Source: a virus
Reading direction: 5' to 3' (one strand)
Length of the DNA stretch: 64,000 nt
Virus record (IMG/VR): IMGVR_UViG_3300035698_004130
Location: 1 to 64,000 of that record
The translations under genes and the position numbers were made by a program. The notes beneath the pieces were generated by a model, which was not told where the DNA came from, made no database searches, and worked only from the letters and a program-made list of their open reading frames with translations. The first letter of the stretch is position 1; every line of letters starts with the position of its first letter. This document shows, one piece after another, positions 1 to 6,305 of the stretch.

Positions 1-13
1 AGTTCTTTTTAAT

Positions 14-86
14 GATGATTGTAATACCTGATCGGAAAACACGTAGTTTATACTACCCTGAGTAAGTTCAAGTCCTACAATCATCA
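14..86 (+). tRNA. tRNA-like element with 6-nt anticodon loop
   Basis: The acceptor stem is perfect (7 bp) and its helix extends to 13 bp when flanking bases are included (11-23 with 76-88). A T-arm follows (loop TTCAAGT, one mismatch). The anticodon hairpin is GTAG/CTAC around a loop of only six bases, TTTATA, so no standard anticodon can be assigned. No D-stem is evident and CCA is not encoded. It could be a decayed tRNA or a tRNA-like RNA. Confidence 0.4.
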
Positions 87-128
87 TTAGAACGCATTTG
101 ACTTTTCTTACACTCCACTTTGACTTTA

Positions 129-329
129 ATGGAAAGAACGCTTAAAAAGATTCTAGACGAGCTTAATGAGGTTCGTGACCCCCAAGAAAAGGGTCTAAGT
201 GAACGTGATGGTGACCTTGACTTTGTTAGGCGTATCCATACAACAGCTAACTTACAGAATGAGTTGGAACGGGCAATTAGAGATATTCTAGTATACCCTT
301 CCAGGCAGGTTATCCCAGTAAGGATTTGA
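129..329 (+). CDS. Hypothetical protein, 66 aa
   Basis: Small charged, probably helical protein (starts MERTLKKILDELNEV) with no recognised domain. The ATG at 129 is preferred over an upstream TTG because it directly follows the repeated TTTGACTTTA motif. It is the first of four short consecutive ORFs whose junctions share this motif. Its TGA stop lies inside the next copy (TTTGACTTTTATG), so translation of the next ORF may be coupled. Confidence 0.55.
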   Translation: MERTLKKILDELNEVRDPQEKGLSERDGDLDFVRRIHTTANLQNELERAIRDILVYPSRQVIPVRI

Positions 330-337
330 CTTTTATG
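325..337 (+). promoter_or_regulatory. TTTGACTTTTATG junction motif
   Basis: The same sequence recurs at short-ORF junctions: here, at 627-639, and in variants at 106-131 and 442-451. In each exact copy it contains the TGA stop of one ORF and, five bases on, the ATG of the next. There is no Shine-Dalgarno sequence. It could be an initiation or coupling signal, or a -35-like (TTGACT) element; the sequence does not decide. Confidence 0.4.
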
Positions 338-445
338 ACCATCATCTACAACTTTCTTGATAGAGTATGCTATCTGCTTGGCCTTCACGTTGTCGGACCA
401 TTGCAACACTGTATCTCTAAGCTGTTTCGGAAGTCTAGCAACTGA
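335..445 (+). CDS. Hypothetical small protein, 36 aa
   Basis: Begins MTIIYNFLDRVCYLLGL and ends in a basic Ser-rich tail; the first 25 residues are hydrophobic and may be a membrane segment. The start is placed by the TTTGACTTTTATG junction. The stop again lies in a TTTGACTTTT motif. No family recognised. Confidence 0.45.
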   Translation: MTIIYNFLDRVCYLLGLHVVGPLQHCISKLFRKSSN

Positions 446-484
446 TTTGACTTTTCTTCCTTCCTTGACTTTCCTGACGTAACC

Positions 485-631
485 ATGGACAAATTTAAAA
501 ACCTTACTGCATGTGATATCTTTGCTTTAATTGGTGTGATTGCTGGCGTGCTAATGGGATGTATCTCTCTATATGAGGGTAACAACACAGTATCAATGTG
601 GGCTTTCAACTGCCTCACTAAGACGGTTTGA
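485..631 (+). CDS. Small membrane protein, 48 aa
   Basis: One hydrophobic segment at residues 11-29 (IFALIGVIAGVLMGCISLY) follows a short basic N-terminus, so a single-pass inner-membrane protein is likely. The stop codon TGA is inside the second exact TTTGACTTTTATG motif that starts the next ORF. No homologue recognised. Confidence 0.5.
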   Translation: MDKFKNLTACDIFALIGVIAGVLMGCISLYEGNNTVSMWAFNCLTKTV

Positions 632-636
632 CTTTT

Positions 637-807
637 ATGCTACCTAGATTTAAAGACCACGATCTCTCCAACATGAAAATTGAATTTACAAAGGTTCCAA
701 CCTCATTCAAGTTCTCCTTTGTTTGTATTCTTGCTATCCAGTTTGTTATCATACCCCTTATCATTTGGGGTTTATACGAGCTTGTAATGTTTATCCAACG
801 AAGCTAA
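637..807 (+). CDS. Small membrane protein, 56 aa
   Basis: Hydrophilic N-terminal 25 residues are followed by one strong transmembrane helix (about 26-50, rich in I, V, L, F) and a short basic C-terminus. The ATG is the one in the TTTGACTTTTATG motif. The TAA stop lies two bases before the next ATG. Function unknown; small bitopic proteins of this kind are common in phage early regions. Confidence 0.5.
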   Translation: MLPRFKDHDLSNMKIEFTKVPTSFKFSFVCILAIQFVIIPLIIWGLYELVMFIQRS

Positions 808-808
808 C

Positions 809-1069
809 ATGGAAGCTCAACATAAACATGAAATAGATGGAATCACCTATGGTTTCAACATTGAGCATGTTAGTTCTGGGCCAGGACTGCCAAGTTATGA
901 TATCGCATACATTATGTGGGCTACCATTACGGATGCAGATACCTTTATTGACGCTTACGGTGAAGCAGAGCATATCATGGCAGACCTAGATCCTTTGGGT
1001 TGGGCACATGAACAATTCTTCGACAATGATGGTGATGGTGTTATTACCCACCACAACAAGACACAGTGA
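809..1069 (+). CDS. Hypothetical protein with EF-hand-like loop, 86 aa
   Basis: Acidic protein. Near its C-terminus (about residues 72-80) it has DNDGDGVIT, which matches the calcium-binding loop of EF-hand or dockerin type (D-x-D-x-D-G-x-I). The N-terminal part has no recognised family. It starts one base after the previous stop (TAACATG). Calcium binding is inferred from one loop only. Confidence 0.55.
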   Translation: MEAQHKHEIDGITYGFNIEHVSSGPGLPSYDIAYIMWATITDADTFIDAYGEAEHIMADLDPLGWAHEQFFDNDGDGVITHHNKTQ

Positions 1070-1080
1070 TAAAACCAACA

Positions 1081-1458
1081 ATGTATTCAGGTAAAGCAGC
1101 TTGGACTCCCGCTATTCTTCGAAAAGCAGCAAAGGCTATTGAAGAGGCTTCTGATGAAGTATTGAAGCGTTGGACTAACAACTTCTTTGGAACTGTTAGT
1201 TATGATGGAATTGATCGTGATCCTTGACCCGCTGCAATTTGTGTTCGTGAAGCACATCTAAATAGTAAGGATTCCCAAGATAGCGTTATCAATGCAGCAT
1301 TTGGAACTCAGACTACCCTACAACGCTTACTGGAATATGAGTTAGACTACACAAAAGACTACTACGATCATTTCCACAGTAGGGAAAGTTCCATCATACT
1401 TGCAAATGATCTTAGAAAACTTGCATCCCTAATTGGGAACAATGCGACACGTAACTAA
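1081..1458 (+). CDS. ORF with one in-frame TGA (recoded or nonsense-mutated)
   Basis: The frame is open for 48 codons, meets TGA at 1225-1227, then stays open for 76 more codons to TAA. The first part contains EEASDEVLKRW and resembles the start of the next ORF (REASQEELDHW). Both ORFs have their single internal TGA in the same context, TTGACCCGC. A UGA followed by C is a leaky stop context. Readthrough, or two related pseudogenes, are the alternatives; TGA is an ordinary stop elsewhere in this genome. Confidence 0.5.
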
Positions 1459-1792
1459 GGAAGATTGGTTGGCTGTAGTAAAGCACATACGTGAAGCTAG
1501 CCAAGAAGAACTCGATCATTGGGCATTTAATTGGGAGAATTGACCCGCAGATGTTATGACCGCCCGTGTTGGTGGTGAATCATGTGCTAGTGCAATCGAA
1601 GAAGCTCCAGACAATACAGAGAAGATTGATAGGGATGGGACTGAGGATAATGATATTATGTTCGGCCTATTAAATAGAGTTTGGCACGGAAGCCAAAGAA
1701 ATAGGTGTAAAGATTCCTACAACTTCTATCTATCAACTAGCTCTGAAGAAGTCGCAATGGCATTTGAAGAATATGCAAACAGCATGAGCTAA
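1442..1792 (+). CDS. Paralogous ORF with one in-frame TGA
   Basis: Overlaps the end of its paralogue. It is open for 33 codons, has TGA at 1541-1543 followed by CCCGC, then is open for 82 codons to TAA. The downstream half could start separately at ATG 1556, but the frame and the upstream similarity favour one gene. Codons after the TGA read PADVMTARVGGESCASAIEE. Function unknown. Confidence 0.5.
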
Positions 1793-1808
1793 CTATATAG
1801 ACCTACAA

Positions 1809-1885
1809 GACCACGTAACCCAATTGGCAGAGGTAAGAGGCTTAAAACCTCTTCAGTGTGGGTTCGACCCCCACCGTGGTTACCA
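1809..1885 (+). tRNA. tRNA-Leu (TAA)
   Basis: Full cloverleaf: acceptor GACCACG/CGTGGTT, anticodon stem AGAGG/CCTCT with loop CTTAAAA giving anticodon TAA, T-arm GTGGG/CCCAC with TTCGACC, and an encoded CCA. The variable region is short for a tRNA-Leu, which normally has a long arm. Confidence 0.85.
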
Positions 1886-1904
1886 CTAACAACAGAACAA
1901 TATT

Positions 1905-2153
1905 ATGAACATCGAGCTAAAAAATATCACCCCTATCATTACCCGTAAGGATCTAAAGCCTGGGGCAGTGTATTCTATCTTAAAAGGCTCTGATAGTAGA
2001 TTCATGGTGATTGATATGAATTGCATGAGGATTAACCCAGGAGTGAGCATTGCTACTCACGTTAGTATTGATCTTGCAACTCACAAACTTGTGCATAGCG
2101 TTAACCCTGAGATGGAAGTTATCTTTCATGGGAATAGTAAGTTCACATGGTAA
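1905..2153 (+). CDS. Small beta-rich phage protein, 82 aa (paralogue family)
   Basis: Has the pattern 'L-x-PG-x-x-(F/Y)-x-x-x-x-G' (DLKPGAVYSILKG) followed by a central 'V-S-(I/L)-x-T-x-K-L-(V/C)-H-S' stretch. Similar proteins lie at 2343-2591 and 13913-14164, and two looser relatives at 2699 and 2958. They look like one small-domain family expanded in this phage. No biochemical role is known to me. Confidence 0.65.
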   Translation: MNIELKNITPIITRKDLKPGAVYSILKGSDSRFMVIDMNCMRINPGVSIATHVSIDLATHKLVHSVNPEMEVIFHGNSKFTW

Positions 2154-2341
2154 ACATTAGTGCCGACTTCTGGCCCGGATATAAGCTTACCTAAGATAGT
2201 GGTAATGAGAAGGCTATCAAGGTCTTAGAAGCTTTGAAGCATAAGTGGGCATCCACAACAGATACAAACACTCAAACCCTTACCCGAAAGCTGCTACACA
2301 AAGACATTGAATTGATTATCAGTGTCCTTAAAGAGAATTAA
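2147..2341 (+). pseudogene. ORF with in-frame TAA at 2192
   Basis: The ATG overlaps the stop of the previous gene (ATGGTAAAC). Fifteen codons on there is TAA (2192-2194), after which the same frame stays open for 48 codons to TAA just before the next gene. No good start codon lies soon after the internal stop. The continued open frame suggests a recent nonsense mutation, a sequence error or readthrough. Confidence 0.35.
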
Positions 2342-2342
2342 T

Positions 2343-2591
2343 ATGAAGATCTCAATTACTCCACCAAACCTTACTCGTGCTGACCTAAATCCTGGAACAC
2401 TATTCTCTCACTATAATGGAGGTGAAGTCTGGCTAGCAGTTGAGAAGAACTCCATTCTCTTTGATGGTGAGTTTATGAGTAGTGGAAACAAGTTTGGTTG
2501 TGTGTCTCTTTCCACTGGGAAACTATGCCACTCACGGGGAGCTGATAAGGTTATCAACCTAGGGACTATTTCCCTTTCCCAGAAAGTTTAA
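2343..2591 (+). CDS. Small beta-rich phage protein, 82 aa (paralogue family)
   Basis: Shares the 'DLNPGTLF' turn and the 'CVSLSTGKLCHS' segment with the gene at 1905. The ATG two bases after the previous TAA is used; an upstream GTG would extend it into the preceding frame. Function unknown. It sits between two tRNA genes in the plus-strand array. Confidence 0.65.
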   Translation: MKISITPPNLTRADLNPGTLFSHYNGGEVWLAVEKNSILFDGEFMSSGNKFGCVSLSTGKLCHSRGADKVINLGTISLSQKV

Positions 2592-2599
2592 CAATATTC

Positions 2600-2676
2600 T
2601 GCCCTCTAGTGTAATCTGGTTAGCACATCAGACTTTGATTCTGGTAGTCTGAGTTCAAATCTCAGGGGGGCAACCA
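2600..2676 (+). tRNA. tRNA-Gln (TTG)
   Basis: Acceptor TGCCCTC/GGGGGCA, anticodon stem TCAGA/TCTGG with loop CTTTGAT (anticodon TTG), T-arm CTGAG/CTCAG with loop TTCAAAT, and encoded CCA. All arms pair. Confidence 0.88.
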
Positions 2677-2698
2677 TTTACCGCCAACAGATAGACTA

Positions 2699-2953
2699 AT
2701 GCTTACGAAGATTGAAAAAGTAGATATTACCACTCCCCTTCACGAAGTTGAAGCTGGTATAATTGTTACCCTGGCCTCACAAGGGGGGGAATTCCTCACC
2801 ATTACCCAGGATTGTGACACACAAGCTATGCTCGATGCCTCAGGGACTACAGATACACTTGTTATCCTGAATATTAGGTATAGCGAGATCCAAACTATGC
2901 TTAGGGACAGTAAGGCAACTATTATTGGTAAGCTGACCTATGGGGTTCTATAA
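2699..2953 (+). CDS. Hypothetical protein, 84 aa (loose member of small-protein family)
   Basis: Begins MLTKIEKVDITTPLHEV and has a beta-rich pattern (GIIVTLASQGGEFLTI) similar in plan to the neighbouring 80-residue proteins, but without the exact PGT turn. The stop lies within a TATAAT hexamer that precedes the next gene. Function unknown. Confidence 0.6.
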   Translation: MLTKIEKVDITTPLHEVEAGIIVTLASQGGEFLTITQDCDTQAMLDASGTTDTLVILNIRYSEIQTMLRDSKATIIGKLTYGVL

Positions 2954-2954
2954 T
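2949..2954 (+). promoter_or_regulatory. TATAAT element before next ORF
   Basis: TTCTATAATACT lies immediately before the ATG at 2958 and matches the recurrent (A/G)CTATAAT(A/G)C element found upstream of many starts here, with no -35 box. It overlaps the stop of the preceding gene, so chance is possible. Confidence 0.35.
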
Positions 2955-2957
2955 ACT

Positions 2958-3218
2958 ATGCATGTTTTACAAGTAAACAAGTCCGCTGCTCCAAAGCTCC
3001 TTACTGCCCAAAGTGTTCCAACAGGAATGTTCTTTCATATTCCGGAGGAATGCCATGGAAATGCCGACCAAGTATACCTGAAGACCGGCACACTTTCCTT
3101 TGTGTGCTTTAGTAAGTTCCATGAGCGTCCAAGGGTTGATAGTGGTTACTCCTGTAGGACTGACGAGTGTGTGGTCCTTGTTCCCACTGAAAACGTAAAG
3201 ATTGAGTTCTCCCTGTAA
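2958..3218 (+). CDS. Hypothetical protein, 86 aa (loose member of small-protein family)
   Basis: The ATG at 2958 follows the TATAAT element; an in-frame ATG at 2940 would overlap the previous gene. The protein has a 'VPTGMFFHI' turn like the PGT(I/L)F of its relatives and ends 'NVKIEFSL'. It contains three scattered cysteines. Its TAA overlaps the next ATG (TAATG). Confidence 0.6.
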   Translation: MHVLQVNKSAAPKLLTAQSVPTGMFFHIPEECHGNADQVYLKTGTLSFVCFSKFHERPRVDSGYSCRTDECVVLVPTENVKIEFSL

Positions 3219-3358
3219 TGGAAACTGAAAATGCTCAAGAGGGTGTTAAGTTTCACCACATCCTTCTATACATCGTAGTTCCCCTAGTTCTTGTGTTAGC
3301 TGTTGATGCGGTTGTTAGTTATTACAACTATGTTGGCCAAGGCTTAATCACTTACTAA
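3218..3358 (+). CDS. Small membrane protein, 46 aa
   Basis: Acidic N-terminus, then one transmembrane helix (about residues 14-34, ILLYIVVPLVLVLAVDAVV), then a short Tyr-rich tail. Starts on the TAATG overlap with the previous stop, suggesting coupled translation. No family recognised. Confidence 0.5.
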   Translation: METENAQEGVKFHHILLYIVVPLVLVLAVDAVVSYYNYVGQGLITY

Positions 3359-3360
3359 CA

Positions 3361-3576
3361 ATGAAATACCTTCTATCTTTGTCTATCCTCCTAATGGGAG
3401 CCTGTGCGCCCTCCAAGGAGTCTCACATCTTACCTACGGTTGTTGAAGATCCTTGGGTCCACATTGCAGGAGTGCCAAAGATGGGCTTGAACACGCTTAA
3501 GATTGATGAGGGGACCATATACCTGTTCCAATTTGATTATGGAACTTGCATTACATTTGTTCCAAGTAAGAAGTGA
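3361..3576 (+). CDS. Putative lipoprotein, 71 aa
   Basis: N-terminal signal MKYLLSLSILLMGAC has a basic start, hydrophobic core and a lipobox-like LMGAC, so cleavage before Cys15 and lipidation are plausible. The mature part is about 57 residues with no known domain. Phage lipoproteins of this size act in lysis or superinfection exclusion; nothing here discriminates. Its TGA overlaps the next ATG (TGATG). Confidence 0.6.
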   Translation: MKYLLSLSILLMGACAPSKESHILPTVVEDPWVHIAGVPKMGLNTLKIDEGTIYLFQFDYGTCITFVPSKK

Positions 3577-3797
3577 TGAAATACATTGAAGCAGAAGTAG
3601 AGATCACCTTTCGCAAGAAGGTTTTCATTGCTCGTGCAAATTGGGATAAGCGAGCAGAGGATATGGTTAGAGAGAAGGCATCCCAAATCGTTTTTGATAA
3701 GTTTGAATCGGTTAAGATCCTAGGCTACAAAAGAGCCGATTCTTTAGTAGAGCCTGGGTTGACAGGCCATATTAATTCGGTAGAATCCAGAGTATGA
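3576..3797 (+). CDS. Hypothetical protein, 73 aa
   Basis: Begins MKYIEAEVEITFRKKVFIARANWDK, a charged mix of a beta hairpin and a helix. The ATG overlapping the previous TGA is preferred to the GTG one codon upstream. Its stop overlaps the next ATG. Function unknown. Confidence 0.55.
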   Translation: MKYIEAEVEITFRKKVFIARANWDKRAEDMVREKASQIVFDKFESVKILGYKRADSLVEPGLTGHINSVESRV

Positions 3798-3892
3798 ACC
3801 ACCAGCGCATCAAAGACCTCATTACCAAGCTAGAGAGCAGCGGCATCTGCAAGGAAGGTAGAGATACCATTGCCAGCATCCTAGTGGAATAA
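3794..3892 (+). CDS. Hypothetical small protein, 32 aa
   Basis: MNHQRIKDLITKLESSG... reads as an amphipathic helix. It starts within the preceding stop (ATGA overlap), the typical layout of coupled phage genes. Too short to assign. Confidence 0.4.
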   Translation: MNHQRIKDLITKLESSGICKEGRDTIASILVE

Positions 3893-3976
3893 ACATACCT
3901 TCGTCCAAGCGAAGTAAAACTAGGTGTTAGGCTTGGAGCGTCCAAAAGGAAATTCTTAACTTTTGGGGTCACATTT

Positions 3977-4053
3977 GCATCCTTAGCTCAGTTGGATAGA
4001 GCAACGGGTTTCTAACCCGTAGGTCGTAGGTTCAAGTCCTACAGGGTGTGCCA
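3977..4053 (+). tRNA. tRNA-Arg (TCT)
   Basis: Acceptor GCATCCT/AGGGTGT, D-arm AGCTC...GAGC, anticodon stem ACGGG/CCCGT with loop TTTCTAA (anticodon TCT), T-arm GTAGG/CCTAC with TTCAAGT, encoded CCA. Confidence 0.9.
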
Positions 4054-4073
4054 TTTTTTGCTTGAGATAAGTT

Positions 4074-4436
4074 ATGAAAACAGTTGAAATTAATCGTGCT
4101 AAGTGGGCCAGAGGTAAGATCAACGGTGATCCTAGCTTACTGAATGAGGATGGTAACATGTGTTGCCTAGGGTTTGCTTGCAAACAACTACTTGGGTTAA
4201 CAGACAATCAAATTAGACATATTGGGGAACCTCATGAAGCTATTAATGGGACATTTAATTGTGATTATACAGTGTTCACTAACTTTGAGGAAGAGAGAAG
4301 CCAACATTATGATAACGACTTCGCATTAACTGCAATGAAAATCAATGATAGCACCAGTATAGAAGATTCTCTGAGAGAGACAAACCTTATTAAGCTATTC
4401 AGCGACAATGGCCTAGAACTTACCTTTGAAGACTAA
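4074..4436 (+). CDS. CCLG-motif phage protein, 120 aa
   Basis: Contains 'W-A-R-G...NEDGNMCCLGFACKQLLG', the pattern of a conserved phage family whose members read '(F/M)CCLGVLC' after a Trp-rich N-terminus. A second member lies at 45559-45891. Function is not established; the conserved Cys pair suggests metal binding or structure. Starts 20 bases after the tRNA-Arg. Confidence 0.7.
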   Translation: MKTVEINRAKWARGKINGDPSLLNEDGNMCCLGFACKQLLGLTDNQIRHIGEPHEAINGTFNCDYTVFTNFEEERSQHYDNDFALTAMKINDSTSIEDSLRETNLIKLFSDNGLELTFED

Positions 4437-4437
4437 T

Positions 4438-4692
4438 ATGAAAATTAACGTAAAGAACATTACTGGCCCACCGTTGTATCGAGTCGAGCTTGAAATGACG
4501 CAAGAGGAGATTAACTTTTTCAAGTGTGTCGTTGGATCAGTCTCCGGGGATCATAGGGGTCCAAGGCAAGTCACTGAGGCTATTTACCGGGCGCTTAGTG
4601 AGGCTGGAGCGGAGAGCACAGTGCTGTTTGAAAACAACTTGTCTGCTCCTGATAATTGGGATGCTTTCCATGAAAAGATGAAGGATGCTTAA
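4438..4692 (+). CDS. Hypothetical protein, 84 aa (tandem paralogue 1)
   Basis: Shares 'F(F/L)(K/R)C(I/V)VGS(V/I)(S/T)G' and 'L-x-A-P-D-(N/S)-W-(D/E)-x-F' with the next gene, so the two are tandem duplicates. The ATG one base after the preceding TAA is used rather than an upstream TTG. A degraded third copy follows at 4953. Confidence 0.6.
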   Translation: MKINVKNITGPPLYRVELEMTQEEINFFKCVVGSVSGDHRGPRQVTEAIYRALSEAGAESTVLFENNLSAPDNWDAFHEKMKDA

Positions 4693-4693
4693 T

Positions 4694-4951
4694 ATGACAA
4701 TTACAACTAAGACAGTCAAAACTCCGCAACATAGTATTACCATTGAGTTGAGCCAGAGAGAAGCAGACTTCCTAAGGTGTATTGTGGGTAGCATTACAGG
4801 TAGCTGCGATGGGCCTAGAGGGTTCTCTGATGAGATATACGTTGCCCTTGGTAATGTCAGTGATACTGCGTGTGTCTTGTTTGATGATACGCTAAAGGCT
4901 CCCGATTCATGGGAAGAATTCCAAAGCCGTGTTAAGGCTAGGGTTGTATAA
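4694..4951 (+). CDS. Hypothetical protein, 85 aa (tandem paralogue 2)
   Basis: Copy of the preceding gene with the same two motifs (FLRCIVGSITG; LKAPDSWEEFQ) and the same spacing. Starts one base after the previous TAA (TAATATG). Function unknown. Confidence 0.6.
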   Translation: MTITTKTVKTPQHSITIELSQREADFLRCIVGSITGSCDGPRGFSDEIYVALGNVSDTACVLFDDTLKAPDSWEEFQSRVKARVV

Positions 4952-4952
4952 T

Positions 4953-5141
4953 ATGTTAATCACAGTAGAAACTACGGAACCAATGTTTGATCTAACTCTC
5001 TCCCTTAGTATTGGGGAAGCTGAAGCCCTTCGAACCATGGTTGTCCAGTATAGTGATGGATAGCAGTCTGTTTGGGAAAGTGCTGTTCACAATATTCCTT
5101 GTTGTGGTATCAGTGTGGCTCTATTGGGAAATGGAGTTTGA
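4953..5141 (+). pseudogene. Third tandem copy with in-frame TAG
   Basis: Starts one base after the previous stop, like its neighbours. The first 36 codons keep the 'x-L-x-x-x-E-A-E-A-L-R-x-M-V-V' pattern; TAG at 5061-5063 then interrupts, and 25 further codons run to TGA without the APDxW motif. Probably a decayed paralogue rather than a recoded gene. Confidence 0.4.
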
Positions 5142-5229
5142 TAAGTAGTTTTGTTGGTTGTAGTTTACCTTTTCTGCATAATATTACTCATTTTCCTATA
5201 TTTCGAGTTGAAAAAGTGGATTACTAAGC

Positions 5230-5235
5230 TATAAT
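5230..5235 (+). promoter_or_regulatory. TATAAT element upstream of tRNA-Met
   Basis: AAGCTATAATCACT matches the recurrent GCTATAAT element and lies 18 bases upstream of the tRNA, a proper distance for a -10 box. No -35 hexamer stands out. Confidence 0.5.
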
Positions 5236-5253
5236 CACTACATAACTGAACAA

Positions 5254-5331
5254 AGCGAGATGGTGTAGGTTGGCCTAGCACGTCGGTCTCATAAGCCGAA
5301 GCCACAGGTTCGAATCCTGTTCACGCTACCA
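5254..5331 (+). tRNA. tRNA-Met (CAT)
   Basis: Acceptor AGCGAGA/TCACGCT (one A-A mismatch), anticodon stem TCGGT/GCCGA with loop CTCATAA (anticodon CAT), T-arm ACAGG/CCTGT, encoded CCA. Elongator, initiator or lysidine-modified Ile identity cannot be told from anticodon alone. Confidence 0.85.
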
Positions 5332-5416
5332 TCAGAAATCACAGTTAGTCGTGTGGGCCTTTAAAAGAAGGTATTCGCTGGGATGATGACCCCTTGACAA
5401 TTCAATTTTTTACAAC

Positions 5417-5529
5417 GCTAACCTATTGGTGCTTTTTCAACATCGCGCTAGTAATAGTGTGTAGAGCCTTGAGGTTGGTTAAACACTTGCCAATATAGAC
5501 TCCACATCAATAGGTTAGCACATTTTTTT
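5417..5529 (+). ncRNA. Candidate structured small RNA
   Basis: GCTAACCTATTG at the 5' end is perfectly complementary to CAATAGGTTAGC at 5508-5519 (12 bp), enclosing about 80 bases with further short helices, and is followed by seven T residues at 5523-5529. TTGACA lies about 20 bases upstream. This fits a small RNA closed by a long helix that also serves as terminator. No known family recognised. Confidence 0.4.
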
Positions 5530-5601
5530 GGAAGTCTAGCATAATTTGGTTAAATGCAGTCGCTAAAACGAGTATGGTAGGTTCGATTCCTACTGCTTCC
5601 T
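5530..5601 (+). tRNA. tRNA-like element with 6-nt anticodon loop
   Basis: Acceptor GGAAGTC/TGCTTCC (6 of 7), D-stem GCAT/ATGC, T-arm GTAGG/CCTAC with TTCGATT. The anticodon stem AGTCG/CGAGT has one mismatch and closes only six bases (CTAAAA). The variable loop is three bases and CCA is absent. Identity cannot be assigned. Confidence 0.4.
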
Positions 5602-5674
5602 GAAGTTTAACAGAACTTCAACTCTGTAAGGTTTAAACGCTGCTTGCTTCCTTTCAAAAAGCTGTGGAAACTTT

Positions 5675-5750
5675 CAGAAATTAGTGTAGTCTGGTAACAT
5701 GCAAGCTTTGGGAGTTTGTGTCCTCAGTTCAAATCTGAGATTTCTGACCA
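5675..5750 (+). tRNA. tRNA-Pro (TGG)
   Basis: Acceptor CAGAAAT/ATTTCTG perfect, anticodon stem CAAGC/GTTTG with loop TTTGGGA (anticodon TGG), T-arm CTCAG/CTGAG, encoded CCA. Confidence 0.88.
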
Positions 5751-5817
5751 TAAACCGGGAAAGCCTCCGGTTCAAAATAACATAGGCTTGACGAGGGGGA
5801 CAGAGTGCTCCCACCAT

Positions 5818-5891
5818 GCATTTCTCGTATATTGGTATTACATTTGGCTTCCAATCAAAGGAACAGTGTTCGATTCACTGGAGATGCTCCA
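5818..5891 (+). tRNA. tRNA-Gly (TCC)
   Basis: Acceptor GCATTTC/GAGATGC, anticodon stem TTTGG/TCAAA with loop CTTCCAA (anticodon TCC), T-arm CAGTG/CACTG, encoded CCA. Confidence 0.87.
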
Positions 5892-6223
5892 ATGTCACCT
5901 AGTAACGCGACTATAAACTTAGTTACTACCAGTTTGTAAGGGGGCTTCTGGTATACCAAAAACGCATCCACCATACTCATCTTCTCGTGGCTGAGTGTCC
6001 CAAAGCACATGATTGCAAATATGGCCTATGATCTTACTCACAGTAGTTGTCGGTAAGGACCCAGAGATAGGCAATTGACTCGTGTTGTGAGGGACTGCAC
6101 ACATCCTATCATCCCTCAACTTTTCATTCGGGGCCTCTATGGCAATGCGAATAATCCTGCCCCAGATAGGATTAAAGCAGTCCTACAATAACTATGTTTG
6201 ACAGACCGGAGAGACGGTCATTA
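5892..6223 (+). other. Non-coding stretch with hairpins, no gene found
   Basis: No convincing ORF or complete tRNA. There is a 7-bp hairpin TAGTAAC/GTTACTA (5900-5928) directly followed by CCAG/CTGG (5929-5951), and a CCACCA at 5967-5972 like the 3' end of a tRNA but with no T-arm before it. It looks like tRNA-array debris or an unrecognised structured RNA. Confidence 0.3.
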
Positions 6224-6296
6224 GGGGTCGCATGTCCCAAGGCGGCGAGAAACCTTTGCAAGGTATCTGAGAAGAGTTCGATTCTCTTCGACTCCA
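6224..6296 (+). tRNA. tRNA-Ala (TGC)
   Basis: Acceptor GGGGTCG/CGACTCC includes the G3-U70 pair that marks alanine tRNAs. The anticodon loop TTTGCAA gives TGC, with one mismatch in its stem. T-arm AAGAG/CTCTT with TTCGATT. CCA is not encoded. Confidence 0.75.
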
Positions 6297-6305
6297 TTAC
6301 TTTTC

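Noticed and set aside
1225-1260. Selenocysteine insertion at the in-frame TGA
   Set aside because: Only a weak hairpin follows the first TGA and none of similar form follows the second; no selenoprotein family is recognised and no Sec machinery is visible.
1081-1792. Genome-wide reassignment of TGA to Gly (as in Gracilibacteria) or Trp
   Set aside because: Many genes end in TGA within ATGA or TGATG overlaps, where it must stop translation, and no tRNA with anticodon TCA was found.
5716-6119. Two 66-codon ORFs in the tRNA region
   Set aside because: They run through tRNA-Pro, tRNA-Gly and hairpins, with no protein-like pattern.
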